The position numbers and the translations under genes were made by a program. Under the pieces are notes generated by a model. It was not told the DNA's origin and ran no database searches. It worked only from the letters and a program-made list of their open reading frames with translations. Shown piece by piece: positions 52,983 to 62,146 of a stretch of 64,000 bases of DNA; the first letter of the stretch is position 1, and each line of letters begins with the position of its first letter. The stretch is taken from contig JAJDDJ010000013.1 of NCBI GenBank assembly GCA_029260395.1, forward strand, positions 434,001 through 498,000, written 5' to 3'. The stretch comes from Phycisphaerales bacterium. GTDB taxonomy: Bacteria; Planctomycetota; Phycisphaerae; Phycisphaerales; UBA1924.

Positions 52983-55900
52983 ATGTCGAACATCCCCTAC
53001 CTCTCGTCCCGCGCGGTACGTTCCGCGACACGCGCCCTTCTCGTCACCGCTGCGGCGACCGCAGCCGGTGTCGCCGCCCCTGCGTGGGCCGCGATGCCAG
53101 ATGAGCCGCAGCTCGGCGTGCCACAAGATTCGGCCGAGCGAGCGGACATCGCGCTCGCCGATGCCCGGCTCTATATTGCTGAAGAACGCCCCGCCCACGC
53201 CCTTCGCTCACTGGCGGAGGTCATGCGCGGCGAATCGTTCATGACCGACTCGGCCCGACGCAACGAGGTCATGGGCCTGCTCGGCAAAGCCAAGTCGATG
53301 CGCAGCTCCCAGCCCGCAAGCCAGCAGCGCGTCGAGACGGCCCAGATCGCCCTGCTCGATGGGAACTTCACCGTTGCCGAGCACAACGCAACCGCGGTGC
53401 TTGCGATGACCGATGCCTACTCCGCCGACCGGCAGGCAGCCAGCCAAGTCATCGCCGATGTCGATGCCCAGCGGACCGCGATCGCCCCGCAGATCCCCGA
53501 TCTGCTGCTGGCGATGAGCGACGACTTTTCTTCGGGTCAGTACGCCCGAGCCAAGGCGGCCCTCGATGCGTTGCAGCGCTCGGGCATCGAGCTCAACCCG
53601 GCTCAGCAGTCTTCGGTGGATCACTACACGACGACGCTCTACGAGCTCGAGCGGGTCAATGGCGTGATCGACCACACGCCATACGCTGCGACCATGCTTC
53701 AGGCCGGTGTCGTGAAGCGACGCGCTGAGGAGCCCGATGAGCCCGCCCAGGTGCCAGCGACCGAAGAACCGGCCTTGGAAGAGCCCGTTGCTCAGCCCGC
53801 GCCCGCCAAGCCCTTGACACGCTCTGCAGGAACCATGGACCCGATCGAGATGGCCCTCGGCGGCAGCACGACACCGCCGCCCGCTGCAAAGCCAGCCATC
53901 GCGTCCACCACGGCCCAGCCTGTGACACAAGCCACTCCTGCTCAGGCAGCCCGGCAGGACGATCCCGAAATCGGGACGATGACCCCCGTCAACGCTCCTC
54001 AGAAGCAGACACCACCGCCCTCCACCAGCCAGCCCGTTCAGCAGCCCGCGGTCCAACCATCGGTCCAGCCGATGACGCAGTCAACGCCCCCTGGTCGCAC
54101 GCCCGCAATGGGTAGCATGCAAGTTCAAGAGAGCCAGCTTTCTTCCCAGCAAGCCAGCGGCTCGCTCATCGACCAGGCCCTTCGCATCGAAGCACAGAGC
54201 ACCATCGCCAACGCGGATGCCGCCTTTGAGAAGGCCCAGTACGCTCGGGCCGAGGGTATGTATTTCACGGCCCAGCAGTACAGCCAGTACCTGACATCCG
54301 CTCAGATGCAGCACATCAGTGACCGTCTGGCCGAGAGCCGGCTCCAGCTTGGCGACAACGGCGGAAACATCCTCGACGGCGAGCTCCAGACCCGCGGCGC
54401 CCAAGCCGACCGAGCCCGCGCCATCATCGCCAACCAAATTGACCAAGCCCAGACCCGTCTGGATACCGGGCTCATCGAGCTCGCCCAGACCAACGCCGAG
54501 GGTGCCCGAAGCGATCTACTCCGCAACCAGGACGTGCTCTCCGCGAGCGAGTTTCAGGCGTTCAGCGACCAGATCGATACGCTTATCGCGGCCATCAGTC
54601 GTCGCGACCTCGAACAGGCCGACTCGACCGCGCGCGATCAAGAACGCGACGCCCTGAGGGCCGCCCAATCCAAGGAGGCTGAGCGGATCATCAAGAAGGA
54701 GGTCCGTCTCCGTGAGGCGCTCGACCGAGTTCGGGCCCTGCAGGCCGAACGCCGGTACCAGGCGGCTCTGGCGGTTGTTGAGCAGGACATTCTGTTCATC
54801 GATCCGCTGAATCCGGCGGGCCTGTTGCTGCAAGACATCCTGCGCGAGGCGGACATCTACCGGGTCTTCAACGCCAACCGGAAGGAGATGAACCTACGCC
54901 TGAGCGAGCTTGCCAACCAGAACGCCGCGGCCGTGCTCCCTCCGACTGAAATCCTCGATTACCCCGAGAACTGGCCGTCGCTGAGCACGACCCGCCTTGG
55001 TGGGCTTGGTGACTTTGAGACCGCCGAGGACCGCGCCACGCTGGGCAAGCTCGGGCTCCGGCCGGTCGAGGCCAGGTTCGCAGCCAACCGCCTGAGCGAC
55101 GTGCTTGATTTTGTCAGCGCTGTAGCTGAAGTCGCAATCGATGTGGACTGGCGCTCGCTCGAAGAGATCGGGATCGATCCCGAGACCGAAGTCACGCTCA
55201 ACCTCCCGCCCGTGACCCCCGAGCGCATTCTCAATGCAGTCGCCGATCGCGTCAGCGACATCGGTGCTGAGGCCGACTGGGCTGTGCAGGACGGCGTGCT
55301 TGTCTTTGCGTCCAAGGATCGGCTCCGCAAGCGTCGGGCGCTGCACATCTACGACATCGGCGACCTCGTCGTCGAGGTGCCCGACTACACAAGCGTGCCC
55401 GAGATCGATCTTCAGCAGGCGCTCCAGTCCAACGAGGGCGGTGGCCAGAGCCCGTTCCAGGATCAGAACCAGGACACCGTGCGCATCCCACTTGAAGACC
55501 GCATCCGCGAGGTCCGCGACATTATCGAGCGGAACGTTGATACAGAACACTGGGACGTGGACGGGTTCATCCAGGAATGGGGCAAGTCGCTCATCATCAA
55601 CACCAGCCCTAAGAACCACCGCGAGGTGCGGGGCTTGCTGAGCCAGCTACGCGACCAGCGCGCCATCCAGATCAACGCCGAGGTCCGCTTCCTGCTCGTC
55701 AGCCAGGACTTCTTTGAGCAAATCGGCTTTGACTTTGATGTCTACCTCAACGCCAACAACAACCAGGTCCGCACCGCTCGCGCGGGTGATCCGACGATCA
55801 ACGCGAGCGACTTCTTTAGCTTCAGCCCCACAGGCGGCGGCGCTGCGGGGTTGCAACGGACCGTCACCGGATCCGCAGCCCCCAACGGCCCGGTCGCTGG

Positions 55901-56723
55901 CGGCGGTGGAGCGCTCACACAGGGCGTCGTCGCTCCCCGCCCGTGGTCGCCAATCGGCTTCCCGAGCAACTCAATCGGTCTGACCGAGGCTTTGTTCCCG
56001 GCCGAGGGCATCGCAAGCCAGGTGCTCAGCGCCGCACCTGCTCTGGGCATCGCGGGTCAGTTCCTTGACGACATCCAGGTCGACTTCCTGATTCAGGCCA
56101 CCCAGGCCGACCGCCGGACGGTCACTCTTACCGCCCCGCGCCTGACGTTCATGAACGGCCAGATCGCCAACATCGTCGTCGGTACGCAGATCGCATTCAT
56201 CTCCGACCTTCAGCCCGTGGTCAGTGACTCGGCCGTTGGCTTCGATCCAGAGCTCGATACCGTCGTCGAGGGCGTGACGCTGCTGCTCGAAGGCACGGTC
56301 TCCGCCGACCGCCGGTACGTTCAGATGAACGTTGACGCGGCAGTCGCCGAAGTCATCGGTATCGCCAACGAGGAGGTCGTCGCGGTAGCGGGCGGCCAGC
56401 TCGTGAGTTCTGCTCAGGCCTCGTCCTTCATCGGCCTGCCGACCACAACAGTGACGCGGGTACAGACCACGGTCAACGTGCCCGATCAGGGCACGGCCCT
56501 GCTGGGCGGCCAGCGGATCGTCAGCGAGTCCGAGGTCGAGACGGGTGTGCCAATCCTCAGCAAGATCCCGATCCTCAACCGCTTCTTTTCCAACCGCATC
56601 GAGTCACGCGACGAATCCACGCTGATGATCCTGCTCAAGCCCACGATCCTTATCCAAGGCGAGCAGGAGGAGCGTCAGCACCCGGGCATCGGGAGCGAAC
56701 TCAGCCGCAGCTACGGCGGCTAA
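52983..56723 (+). CDS. Very large secretin (GspD/PilQ-type outer-membrane channel)
   Basis: 1246 residues: signal peptide (to about PAWAAMPDE), a long N-terminal periplasmic half with tetratrico/coiled-coil-like helices (about 55-240), a Pro/Gln/Thr-rich linker (about 240-385), a second helical block (about 390-620), secretin N-domains (about 700-900) and the C-terminal secretin barrel (about 1010-1235). The barrel signature VPDQGTALLGGQRIV...GVPILSKIPILNRFF (in part) is present. Normal GspD/PilQ are 600-750 residues, so the N-terminal extension is large. The ATG at 52983 has AGGAG about ten bases upstream. No gsp operon adjoins. Confidence 0.88.
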   Translation: MSNIPYLSSRAVRSATRALLVTAAATAAGVAAPAWAAMPDEPQLGVPQDSAERADIALADARLYIAEERPAHALRSLAEVMRGESFMTDSARRNEVMGLLGKAKSMRSSQPASQQRVETAQIALLDGNFTVAEHNATAVLAMTDAYSADRQAASQVIADVDAQRTAIAPQIPDLLLAMSDDFSSGQYARAKAALDALQRSGIELNPAQQSSVDHYTTTLYELERVNGVIDHTPYAATMLQAGVVKRRAEEPDEPAQVPATEEPALEEPVAQPAPAKPLTRSAGTMDPIEMALGGSTTPPPAAKPAIASTTAQPVTQATPAQAARQDDPEIGTMTPVNAPQKQTPPPSTSQPVQQPAVQPSVQPMTQSTPPGRTPAMGSMQVQESQLSSQQASGSLIDQALRIEAQSTIANADAAFEKAQYARAEGMYFTAQQYSQYLTSAQMQHISDRLAESRLQLGDNGGNILDGELQTRGAQADRARAIIANQIDQAQTRLDTGLIELAQTNAEGARSDLLRNQDVLSASEFQAFSDQIDTLIAAISRRDLEQADSTARDQERDALRAAQSKEAERIIKKEVRLREALDRVRALQAERRYQAALAVVEQDILFIDPLNPAGLLLQDILREADIYRVFNANRKEMNLRLSELANQNAAAVLPPTEILDYPENWPSLSTTRLGGLGDFETAEDRATLGKLGLRPVEARFAANRLSDVLDFVSAVAEVAIDVDWRSLEEIGIDPETEVTLNLPPVTPERILNAVADRVSDIGAEADWAVQDGVLVFASKDRLRKRRALHIYDIGDLVVEVPDYTSVPEIDLQQALQSNEGGGQSPFQDQNQDTVRIPLEDRIREVRDIIERNVDTEHWDVDGFIQEWGKSLIINTSPKNHREVRGLLSQLRDQRAIQINAEVRFLLVSQDFFEQIGFDFDVYLNANNNQVRTARAGDPTINASDFFSFSPTGGGAAGLQRTVTGSAAPNGPVAGGGGALTQGVVAPRPWSPIGFPSNSIGLTEALFPAEGIASQVLSAAPALGIAGQFLDDIQVDFLIQATQADRRTVTLTAPRLTFMNGQIANIVVGTQIAFISDLQPVVSDSAVGFDPELDTVVEGVTLLLEGTVSADRRYVQMNVDAAVAEVIGIANEEVVAVAGGQLVSSAQASSFIGLPTTTVTRVQTTVNVPDQGTALLGGQRIVSESEVETGVPILSKIPILNRFFSNRIESRDESTLMILLKPTILIQGEQEERQHPGIGSELSRSYGG

Positions 56724-56815
56724 CCAGCTCGGCAGAGGGTTTGGACTTTGCAGCCTGATCGCTGCTAGACTGGTCGTGGTCGGCTCGGTTCTCGGGTCTT
56801 TTCTTCGGAGCGCTC

Positions 56816-57175
56816 ATGAGTCAAGAAGAGTCCAGGCTACGCGTCCAGCGGGAGGACGGGGTTGTACACGTCGAGTTCATCGACCGCAACATTCTCGACG
56901 AGGCCAACATCCAAATGATCGGCCAGGAGTTGTTCTCGATCGTGGACACCGAGAAGGACCCCAAGCTGCTGCTCAGCTTCTCGAACGTGGACCATCTCTC
57001 CTCGTCGGCGCTAGGAACGCTCATCACGCTCAACACCAAAATTAAGCTCAAGAGCGGCCAGCTCAGGCTGGCCAACATCGACCGACAGATCTACGAGGTG
57101 TTTGTCATCACCCGGCTCAACCAGCTCTTTCAAATATCTGACACCACTGAAGAAGCCCAAGCCAGCTTCGAGTGA
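56816..57175 (+). CDS. STAS-domain anti-anti-sigma factor (SpoIIAA/RsbV type)
   Basis: 119 residues, a single STAS domain. The phosphorylatable site sits in NVDHLSSSALGTLITL, with Ser at the RsbV/SpoIIAA position. When unphosphorylated, such proteins bind the cognate kinase and free a sigma factor. GGAG lies six bases before ATG. The RsbW-like gene follows 10 bases later. No partner sigma factor is beside them; the ECF at 33505 is not obviously linked. Confidence 0.87.
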   Translation: MSQEESRLRVQREDGVVHVEFIDRNILDEANIQMIGQELFSIVDTEKDPKLLLSFSNVDHLSSSALGTLITLNTKIKLKSGQLRLANIDRQIYEVFVITRLNQLFQISDTTEEAQASFE

Positions 57176-57185
57176 AGGCGTGCCC

Positions 57186-57683
57186 ATGAGCCGCCCCGCA
57201 CTCCATTTCCCTGACGCGCTGTTCCATCCCGATTCGGGCGTTGGCGGAGGCCCCAGGCCTCCCCACGGCGACCATGACTCGCTCTGGGTCCAAAACGACC
57301 GTGCCATCATCGACTCGATACAGGACCGCGTCATCGACGCTGCCGACAGCCTCGGCTACGACACGAACGCGCAGTTCGCCCTTCGACTCGCGCTTGAGGA
57401 GGCCATCGTTAATGCCTTCAAGCACGGCCACAAGGGGCTGCCGGGCGATACGCCGGTCCACTTCGAGTTCGAGGTCTCTCCTAAGCGCATCTACGTCATC
57501 GTCGAAGACCAAGGCCCTGGCTTCACGCCCAAGGCCGTCCCCGACCCCACCCTCGATGAAAACCTTGAACGTCCAAGCGGCAGGGGGCTGGTCTTGATGC
57601 GGGCTTACATGACCCGAATCGAGCACAACGCACAAGGCAACCGGGTTGAGATGGAACTGATCCGCCCAGAATCGAGGGAGTGA
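57186..57683 (+). CDS. RsbW/SpoIIAB-like anti-sigma serine kinase
   Basis: 165 residues, a HATPase_c_2 (GHKL) domain with N-box EEAIVNAFKHG (Asn metal ligand), G1 box DQGPGFTP and G2 box SGRGLVLMRAYM. Phosphorylates the STAS partner encoded just upstream. The first 28 residues (a Gly/Pro/His-rich stretch) are extra to the fold. The ATG at 57186 with AAGG is chosen over an open frame from 57102 that overlaps the STAS gene. Confidence 0.87.
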   Translation: MSRPALHFPDALFHPDSGVGGGPRPPHGDHDSLWVQNDRAIIDSIQDRVIDAADSLGYDTNAQFALRLALEEAIVNAFKHGHKGLPGDTPVHFEFEVSPKRIYVIVEDQGPGFTPKAVPDPTLDENLERPSGRGLVLMRAYMTRIEHNAQGNRVEMELIRPESRE

Positions 57684-57873
57684 GCTCCCTGAAGGCGGCT
57701 CTCGATCCGCTCCGAATGCGAACCGGCCCACGACTCAAGCCGTAGAGACGGGTGGCCGATCGGTGCTCTCGGGCATTAGATCGACTGCATAGGATCAGAT
57801 GCAGGCCGAATGGTCGGCAGCCGCGAGGGCTCGGTAGCCGATGCGGCGAATTGGAGTAGGCAAGGAATACGCC

Positions 57874-58230
57874 ATGAGCACCACTGACACCGATACCACC
57901 GCAGTCATCCTCACTGAGGCCGCTGCTAAAGAGATCCGTAACATCATTCAGCAACAAGAGTTGGCCGCTGAGGATGTCTGCCTGAGGGTGGGGGTCAAAG
58001 GCGGAGGCTGCTCGGGGTTCAGCTATGTGCTTGACCTGACCGAACAGAAGAAGGACACCGATGAGGTCTTCGAGCAGCACGGGATCCGGTTGATCTGCGA
58101 TCCCAAGAGCATGCTGTACCTGAACGGCACCACCGTCGATTTCCGAGATGAGATCATGGGCCGGGGGTTCGTGTTCAACAACCCCAACGCCACCAGTTCC
58201 TGCGGCTGCGGCTCAAGCTTCAGCGCCTGA
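57874..58230 (+). CDS. A-type iron-sulfur cluster carrier (IscA/ErpA family)
   Basis: 118 residues. HesB-like domain with the three cluster cysteines in GGCSG and the C-terminal CGCG (GGGCSGFSY; SSCGCGSSF). Delivers Fe-S clusters to apoproteins such as MiaB (present in this window). ATG at 57874 with AAGGA is preferred over 57841. There are no isc/suf genes nearby. Confidence 0.9.
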   Translation: MSTTDTDTTAVILTEAAAKEIRNIIQQQELAAEDVCLRVGVKGGGCSGFSYVLDLTEQKKDTDEVFEQHGIRLICDPKSMLYLNGTTVDFRDEIMGRGFVFNNPNATSSCGCGSSFSA

Positions 58231-58403
58231 ATCGGGCATCCGGGCCGTGCTCAGTGGGCCCAGTTGAAAGATAGTGCTCGCATTTTCCTGCCGTTTCGTC
58301 TACATTTGACGGAGCGGTTGGTCTGCATCGGCCGCGGGGAACGGCCCGTCTGGCGCGTTCCAGCGGCCGCCGAGGCCCAATCTCGGTAAGGTTCAAGAAG
58401 CGA

Positions 58404-58883
58404 ATGTCACAAGCGCCGATTCCGCTCGAAACATCGCAAAGCTACAGTCCACCCACGGTCACGCAGTTCAGCGTGTTCCTGAGTAACCGCGTCGGAAAGC
58501 TGCACGACCTCGTCGAGAGCTTTGAGGCCTCGCCCGCGCAGGTGTGCGCCCTGAGTGTGCATGAGGCAAGCGACCACGCGGTGGTTCGCCTCATCACCAA
58601 CAGCTCCACGATCGCCCGCTCGTTGCTCCGCCGTGAACAGCTCGCCTATTGCGAGAAGGACGTGCTAGTGGTCGAGCTCTCAAAGGGCCATTCACTCTCG
58701 AGCATGTGCCTGAGCCTGCTGGGGGCGGAATTGAACATCCAGTTCGCTTACCCGCTGATGCTCAGGCCCAACGGCACGCCCACGATCGCCATAGCGGTTG
58801 ATGACCACGTGCTCGCAGGGCAGATTCTCCGCCGCAAGCAGTTCAGGCTATTCGGCGAGAATGACATCCTCGACGTCCATTGA
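58404..58883 (+). CDS. Double ACT-domain protein
   Basis: 159 residues with two ACT-like folds: about 20-92 (FSVFLSNRVGKLHDLVESFE, HEASDHAVVRLI) and about 95-158 (LSLLGAELNIQFAYPLML, GTPTIAIAVDD). ACT pairs usually bind amino acids and regulate metabolic enzymes, sometimes as stand-alone proteins. No enzymatic part is fused here. Ligand unknown. The upstream gap (58231-58403) shows no strong promoter. Confidence 0.78.
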   Translation: MSQAPIPLETSQSYSPPTVTQFSVFLSNRVGKLHDLVESFEASPAQVCALSVHEASDHAVVRLITNSSTIARSLLRREQLAYCEKDVLVVELSKGHSLSSMCLSLLGAELNIQFAYPLMLRPNGTPTIAIAVDDHVLAGQILRRKQFRLFGENDILDVH

Positions 58884-59173
58884 GCGAGGCTCTCGGCGGT
58901 GAACCATCGCCAACTGCTTCCTCTGTAGGACCAGTGGTTTTCCACCGTATCCACGCGATGGTCTTTGGGTGATTCTATGGCCGAACCAGGATATAGCCGC
59001 ACCGTAGCTACCAGATAACCTGCCGCCCAGATGCCAGCATCCGATACGCTGGTACGCTGTAGACCATGTGAGGTCTTGGCGATCCCGCGGAGCGTCCGCC
59101 GCATCGCCCCGAGCCTCAACGCCTCAAGACTCGCGTGGACCCAAGCCAGCGAGCACCACCAAGGAGACCTGCT

Positions 59174-60253
59174 ATGAAGCTTCAACTCACCGCGTCTGCT
59201 CTATTGCTGCTGACGTCGCCTGCATGGGCACAGAGCGACTACCTCAACGGCCAGACCCCCGAGCAGGTGATCGAGCAGTATGCAAGCGATGCCGCACCGC
59301 CGTTTGTCGCGCCCAAACTGAACATCGGTGACAACGCCCCCGAGCTCGGCGTGACCGAGTTCGTGAAGGGTGCGCCCGTTGGCTCCTTTGAGAACGGCAA
59401 CGTCTACCTCATCGATTTCTGGGCCACCTGGTGCGGGCCGTGCATCCGCTCGATGCCCCACTTGTCAGAACTGCAAGAAAAGCACTCGGGCGAGGGCCTG
59501 CAGGTCGTCGCGGTGGACATCTGGGAGAACAAGCGCACCGCAAACGGCTCCGAGCCGATCGTCGGCGATGAGCGCACCGAACTCGTCAAGGAGTTCGTCA
59601 AGAAGCACGACGAGAACATGCGCTACACCGTCGCCATCGACGGCGAGCAAATGCTTGAAGAACACTGGATGAAAGCCGCCGGCCAGCGAGGTATCCCCAC
59701 CGCCATGATCATCGATCGCGCCGGCAAGGTTGCTTGGATCGGTTACGGAACCGACAGCTCCATGGGCGAAAGCCTCGATGCCATCCTCGCCGGCAAACAC
59801 GACCTCAAAGCCATGCGCGCTGAACGCCTCGAAGCCATGCGTAAGGAGCACGACGGTCAGCGAGCTGGCCGACTCATCGGCACCGCGAACTCCATGCTCC
59901 GCGAGGGCGAGGAAAAGGACGCGCTTTCTCTCATGGCCGCCCTCAGCGCCGCCGATTTCAAGGACGATGCCATGGGCCTGAACGCCATGGCCTGGAACCT
60001 CGTGGACCGTGAAGAGGTCTCGACCAAGAGCGCTGAGCTTGCCCGCGACATGGCCGCCAAAGCCTGCAAGCTGACCGAGTGGGAGGACTCGAACATACTC
60101 GATACCCTTGCCTGGGCACACCACCACTTGGGCGAGCATGCCAAAGCCATCGAGATCGAGACCAAGGCTGTCAAGCACTCGACAAGCGACGACCAGCGTG
60201 AAGCAATGGAAGAGGTCCTAGCCAAGTTCAAGAAGGCTTCGGGCGGCCACTAA
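59174..60253 (+). CDS. Exported thioredoxin-like (TlpA-type) protein with TPR tail
   Basis: 359 residues: signal peptide (to about SPAWAQ), a thioredoxin fold (about 55-205) with redox centre WCGPC (Cys87/Cys90) and cis-Pro in QRGIPTAMIID, then an alpha-helical TPR-like tail (about 230-355). Likely a periplasmic thiol oxidoreductase. AAGGAG lies eight bases before the ATG. The 290-base gap before it (58884-59173) holds only weak GC-rich inverted repeats near 59035-59055. A strong terminator follows the gene. Confidence 0.86.
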   Translation: MKLQLTASALLLLTSPAWAQSDYLNGQTPEQVIEQYASDAAPPFVAPKLNIGDNAPELGVTEFVKGAPVGSFENGNVYLIDFWATWCGPCIRSMPHLSELQEKHSGEGLQVVAVDIWENKRTANGSEPIVGDERTELVKEFVKKHDENMRYTVAIDGEQMLEEHWMKAAGQRGIPTAMIIDRAGKVAWIGYGTDSSMGESLDAILAGKHDLKAMRAERLEAMRKEHDGQRAGRLIGTANSMLREGEEKDALSLMAALSAADFKDDAMGLNAMAWNLVDREEVSTKSAELARDMAAKACKLTEWEDSNILDTLAWAHHHLGEHAKAIEIETKAVKHSTSDDQREAMEEVLAKFKKASGGH

Positions 60254-60291
60254 GCGCCCCCGACAACTTCACTGATTTCGATTCAGCCAAG

Positions 60292-60322
60292 CGGGCGGCC
60301 TTGAACAGGTCGCCCGTTTTTT
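60292..60322 (+). terminator. Rho-independent terminator after the TlpA-type gene
   Basis: CGGGCGGCC (60292-60300) pairs with GGTCGCCCG (60308-60316), with one G-T wobble and a seven-base loop, followed by six T. It lies 39 bases after the stop. It is also the end of the convergent dioxygenase gene (stop at 60328). Confidence 0.9.
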
Positions 60323-60327
60323 GATGG

Positions 60328-60981
60328 TTAAGCGCCGCCCTCGGCCCATCGCAACGCGCCGGGCAGCTCCGCTGCGGCGTACTCCAGGTGAAGAACACGG
60401 CGGCATCGTTGCGAGCGGTTCGGTCCCGAGCCATGCAAGAGAAGGGGCCGCATGAGCACCGCATCGCCGCGTTGCACAACGATTGGATGGGCATCCCTCA
60501 GTGCGCCGCCGGCTGCGCCTTTCGAGTTCTGGCTAGCCGGCATTACCAGCAGACAGCCGTTGGTCTCGTCTGCATCATCAAAGTGAAGCCGAAGCGTGAC
60601 CATCGCCTCTAGAACCGAGCGAGCAGGCTGAACGTGGTGCACGCCTTGCTTGGCCGACCACGGACCGAAGCCGGGTGTATCGATCCGGTCTCTCATTGCG
60701 ATCGTTAGATCACGGTGCAGCCCGAGCGTCCAACTCGCGTCTGGCGATTTGTCGAACAGGATTGAGCGAACAAGCCGTGCGTGCTCACCAAGCACGTTGC
60801 GGATCAACCGTATGGTCGTCGCTGCGTAGGCGAACTCGGCTACCTGCAGGCTCAACCGCGCGATGCCGCGCACTCCCGCTCCGTCAACTACCGGAAGCGT
60901 GCTCTCGATGCCTTCCAGCACAACACCTGGTACGAAGCCTTCGACAACTTCGATGCCGTCGGCGTCGAGCTCGGCCCTCAT
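60328..60981 (-). CDS. Phytanoyl-CoA dioxygenase-like Fe(II)/2-oxoglutarate oxygenase
   Basis: 217 residues, PhyH-like. Metal site as HRDLTIAM (His and Asp of the HxD motif) and a distal His in RPLLLHGSG, followed by RVLHLEYA with the 2-oxoglutarate-binding Arg. Substrate unknown. Its ATG overlaps the trxB stop by four bases, so it is translated after trxB. It converges on the terminator of the TlpA-type gene. Confidence 0.78.
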   Translation of the reverse strand: MRAELDADGIEVVEGFVPGVVLEGIESTLPVVDGAGVRGIARLSLQVAEFAYAATTIRLIRNVLGEHARLVRSILFDKSPDASWTLGLHRDLTIAMRDRIDTPGFGPWSAKQGVHHVQPARSVLEAMVTLRLHFDDADETNGCLLVMPASQNSKGAAGGALRDAHPIVVQRGDAVLMRPLLLHGSGPNRSQRCRRVLHLEYAAAELPGALRWAEGGA

Positions 60982-61982
60982 GCCAGCCCGTGCTCGCCGA
61001 GCCAACGTTCCGCATCGATCGCGGCCTGGCAGCCCATGCCCGCAGCGGTCACCGCCTGGCGGTAGTCAGCGTCGGCGACATCGCCCGCTGCGAACACGCC
61101 TTCGAGCTTGGTGTGGCTGCTCCGCGTGGGCAGCACAATGTAGCCCTTGGCGTCGAACTCGAGCCCCGAGCCTTTCAGGAACTTGGTCGTCGGTGTGTGG
61201 CCGATGGCCACGAACATGCCTTTGACCTCGATCTCGCTCTCCTCACCGGTCACGGTGTCCTTGAGCCTGATGCCGCGGATGCGATCTTTCTCGTCAGGCA
61301 GCACGTCGGCGACCTCCTTGTTCCATAGCACCTCTGCGTTGGGCTTGGATAGGAAACGCTCCTGCATGATCTTGCTCGCGCGCAGCTCGTCTCGGCGGTG
61401 GATCACGCTGACCTTGCTGGCAAACTTGGTGAGGTACGTCGCCTCCTCCATCGCGGTATCGCCACCGCCGACGACCGCGACGTGCTGGTTGCGGTACGCG
61501 GGCAGCGCACCGTCGCACACCGCACACGCGGAAACCCCGCCGCCGTTGCGCGCGAGCCGCTGCTCGCTCTCGATATTCAGCCAGTTCGCGGTGGCACCGG
61601 AAGCGATGATGACGGTGTGGGTGCGCACGGTGTCGCCGCTGGAAGTCTTGAGCGTCAGCGGCTTGGTGGTGAAGTCCACCTCGACGATGTCCTGGTCGAT
61701 GGACCGTGTTCCGAACCGCTCGGCCTGGTCCTGGAATTTGCCCATCATCTCGGGGCCCTCGACGCCCTCGGGGAAGCCCGGGTAGTTCTCCACCTCGGTG
61801 GTCAGCATGAGCTGCCCGCCCGGCAAGATCGGTCCCGGGTCCTGCTTGGCCACGCCCACATACACCACCGGGTCCAGGTTGGCCCGTGCCGCGTACACGG
61901 CGGCCGTCCAGCCCGCGGGCCCAGAACCGATGATGACCACCTTCTCGATGTCGTTCTTCCCGTTGGCCGTCACGTCGCTCAT
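60978..61982 (-). CDS. trxB: Thioredoxin-disulfide reductase
   Basis: 334 residues. FAD-dependent enzyme passing electrons from NADPH to thioredoxin. FAD-binding GSGPAGWTAAVYAARA, redox centre CAVCDG, NADPH-binding GGGDTAMEEA and C-terminal FAAGDVADADYRQAVTAAGMG are all present. ATG at 61982 with GAGG seven bases upstream. May support MsrA and TlpA-type proteins in this window. Confidence 0.96.
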   Translation of the reverse strand: MSDVTANGKNDIEKVVIIGSGPAGWTAAVYAARANLDPVVYVGVAKQDPGPILPGGQLMLTTEVENYPGFPEGVEGPEMMGKFQDQAERFGTRSIDQDIVEVDFTTKPLTLKTSSGDTVRTHTVIIASGATANWLNIESEQRLARNGGGVSACAVCDGALPAYRNQHVAVVGGGDTAMEEATYLTKFASKVSVIHRRDELRASKIMQERFLSKPNAEVLWNKEVADVLPDEKDRIRGIRLKDTVTGEESEIEVKGMFVAIGHTPTTKFLKGSGLEFDAKGYIVLPTRSSHTKLEGVFAAGDVADADYRQAVTAAGMGCQAAIDAERWLGEHGLA

Positions 61983-62146
61983 GGAACACCTCAACTGAAC
62001 CGGAACCACTGCTCACTTGCCAGCATCCGCTCGCCGGCGAATGCCTACCCCCGAGTGCCTGCCGATGTTCCGTTAATCGAATCCGACACGCCAGCAAGCA
62101 CCACGCGGCCGGGGCATCTCATAGGAGCCCAATCATCGGGGCCATC

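Noticed and set aside
56741..56770. Promoter for the STAS gene (TTGGAC, 18 bases, TAGACT)
   Set aside because: The -35 matches only three of six positions. It is too weak to list.
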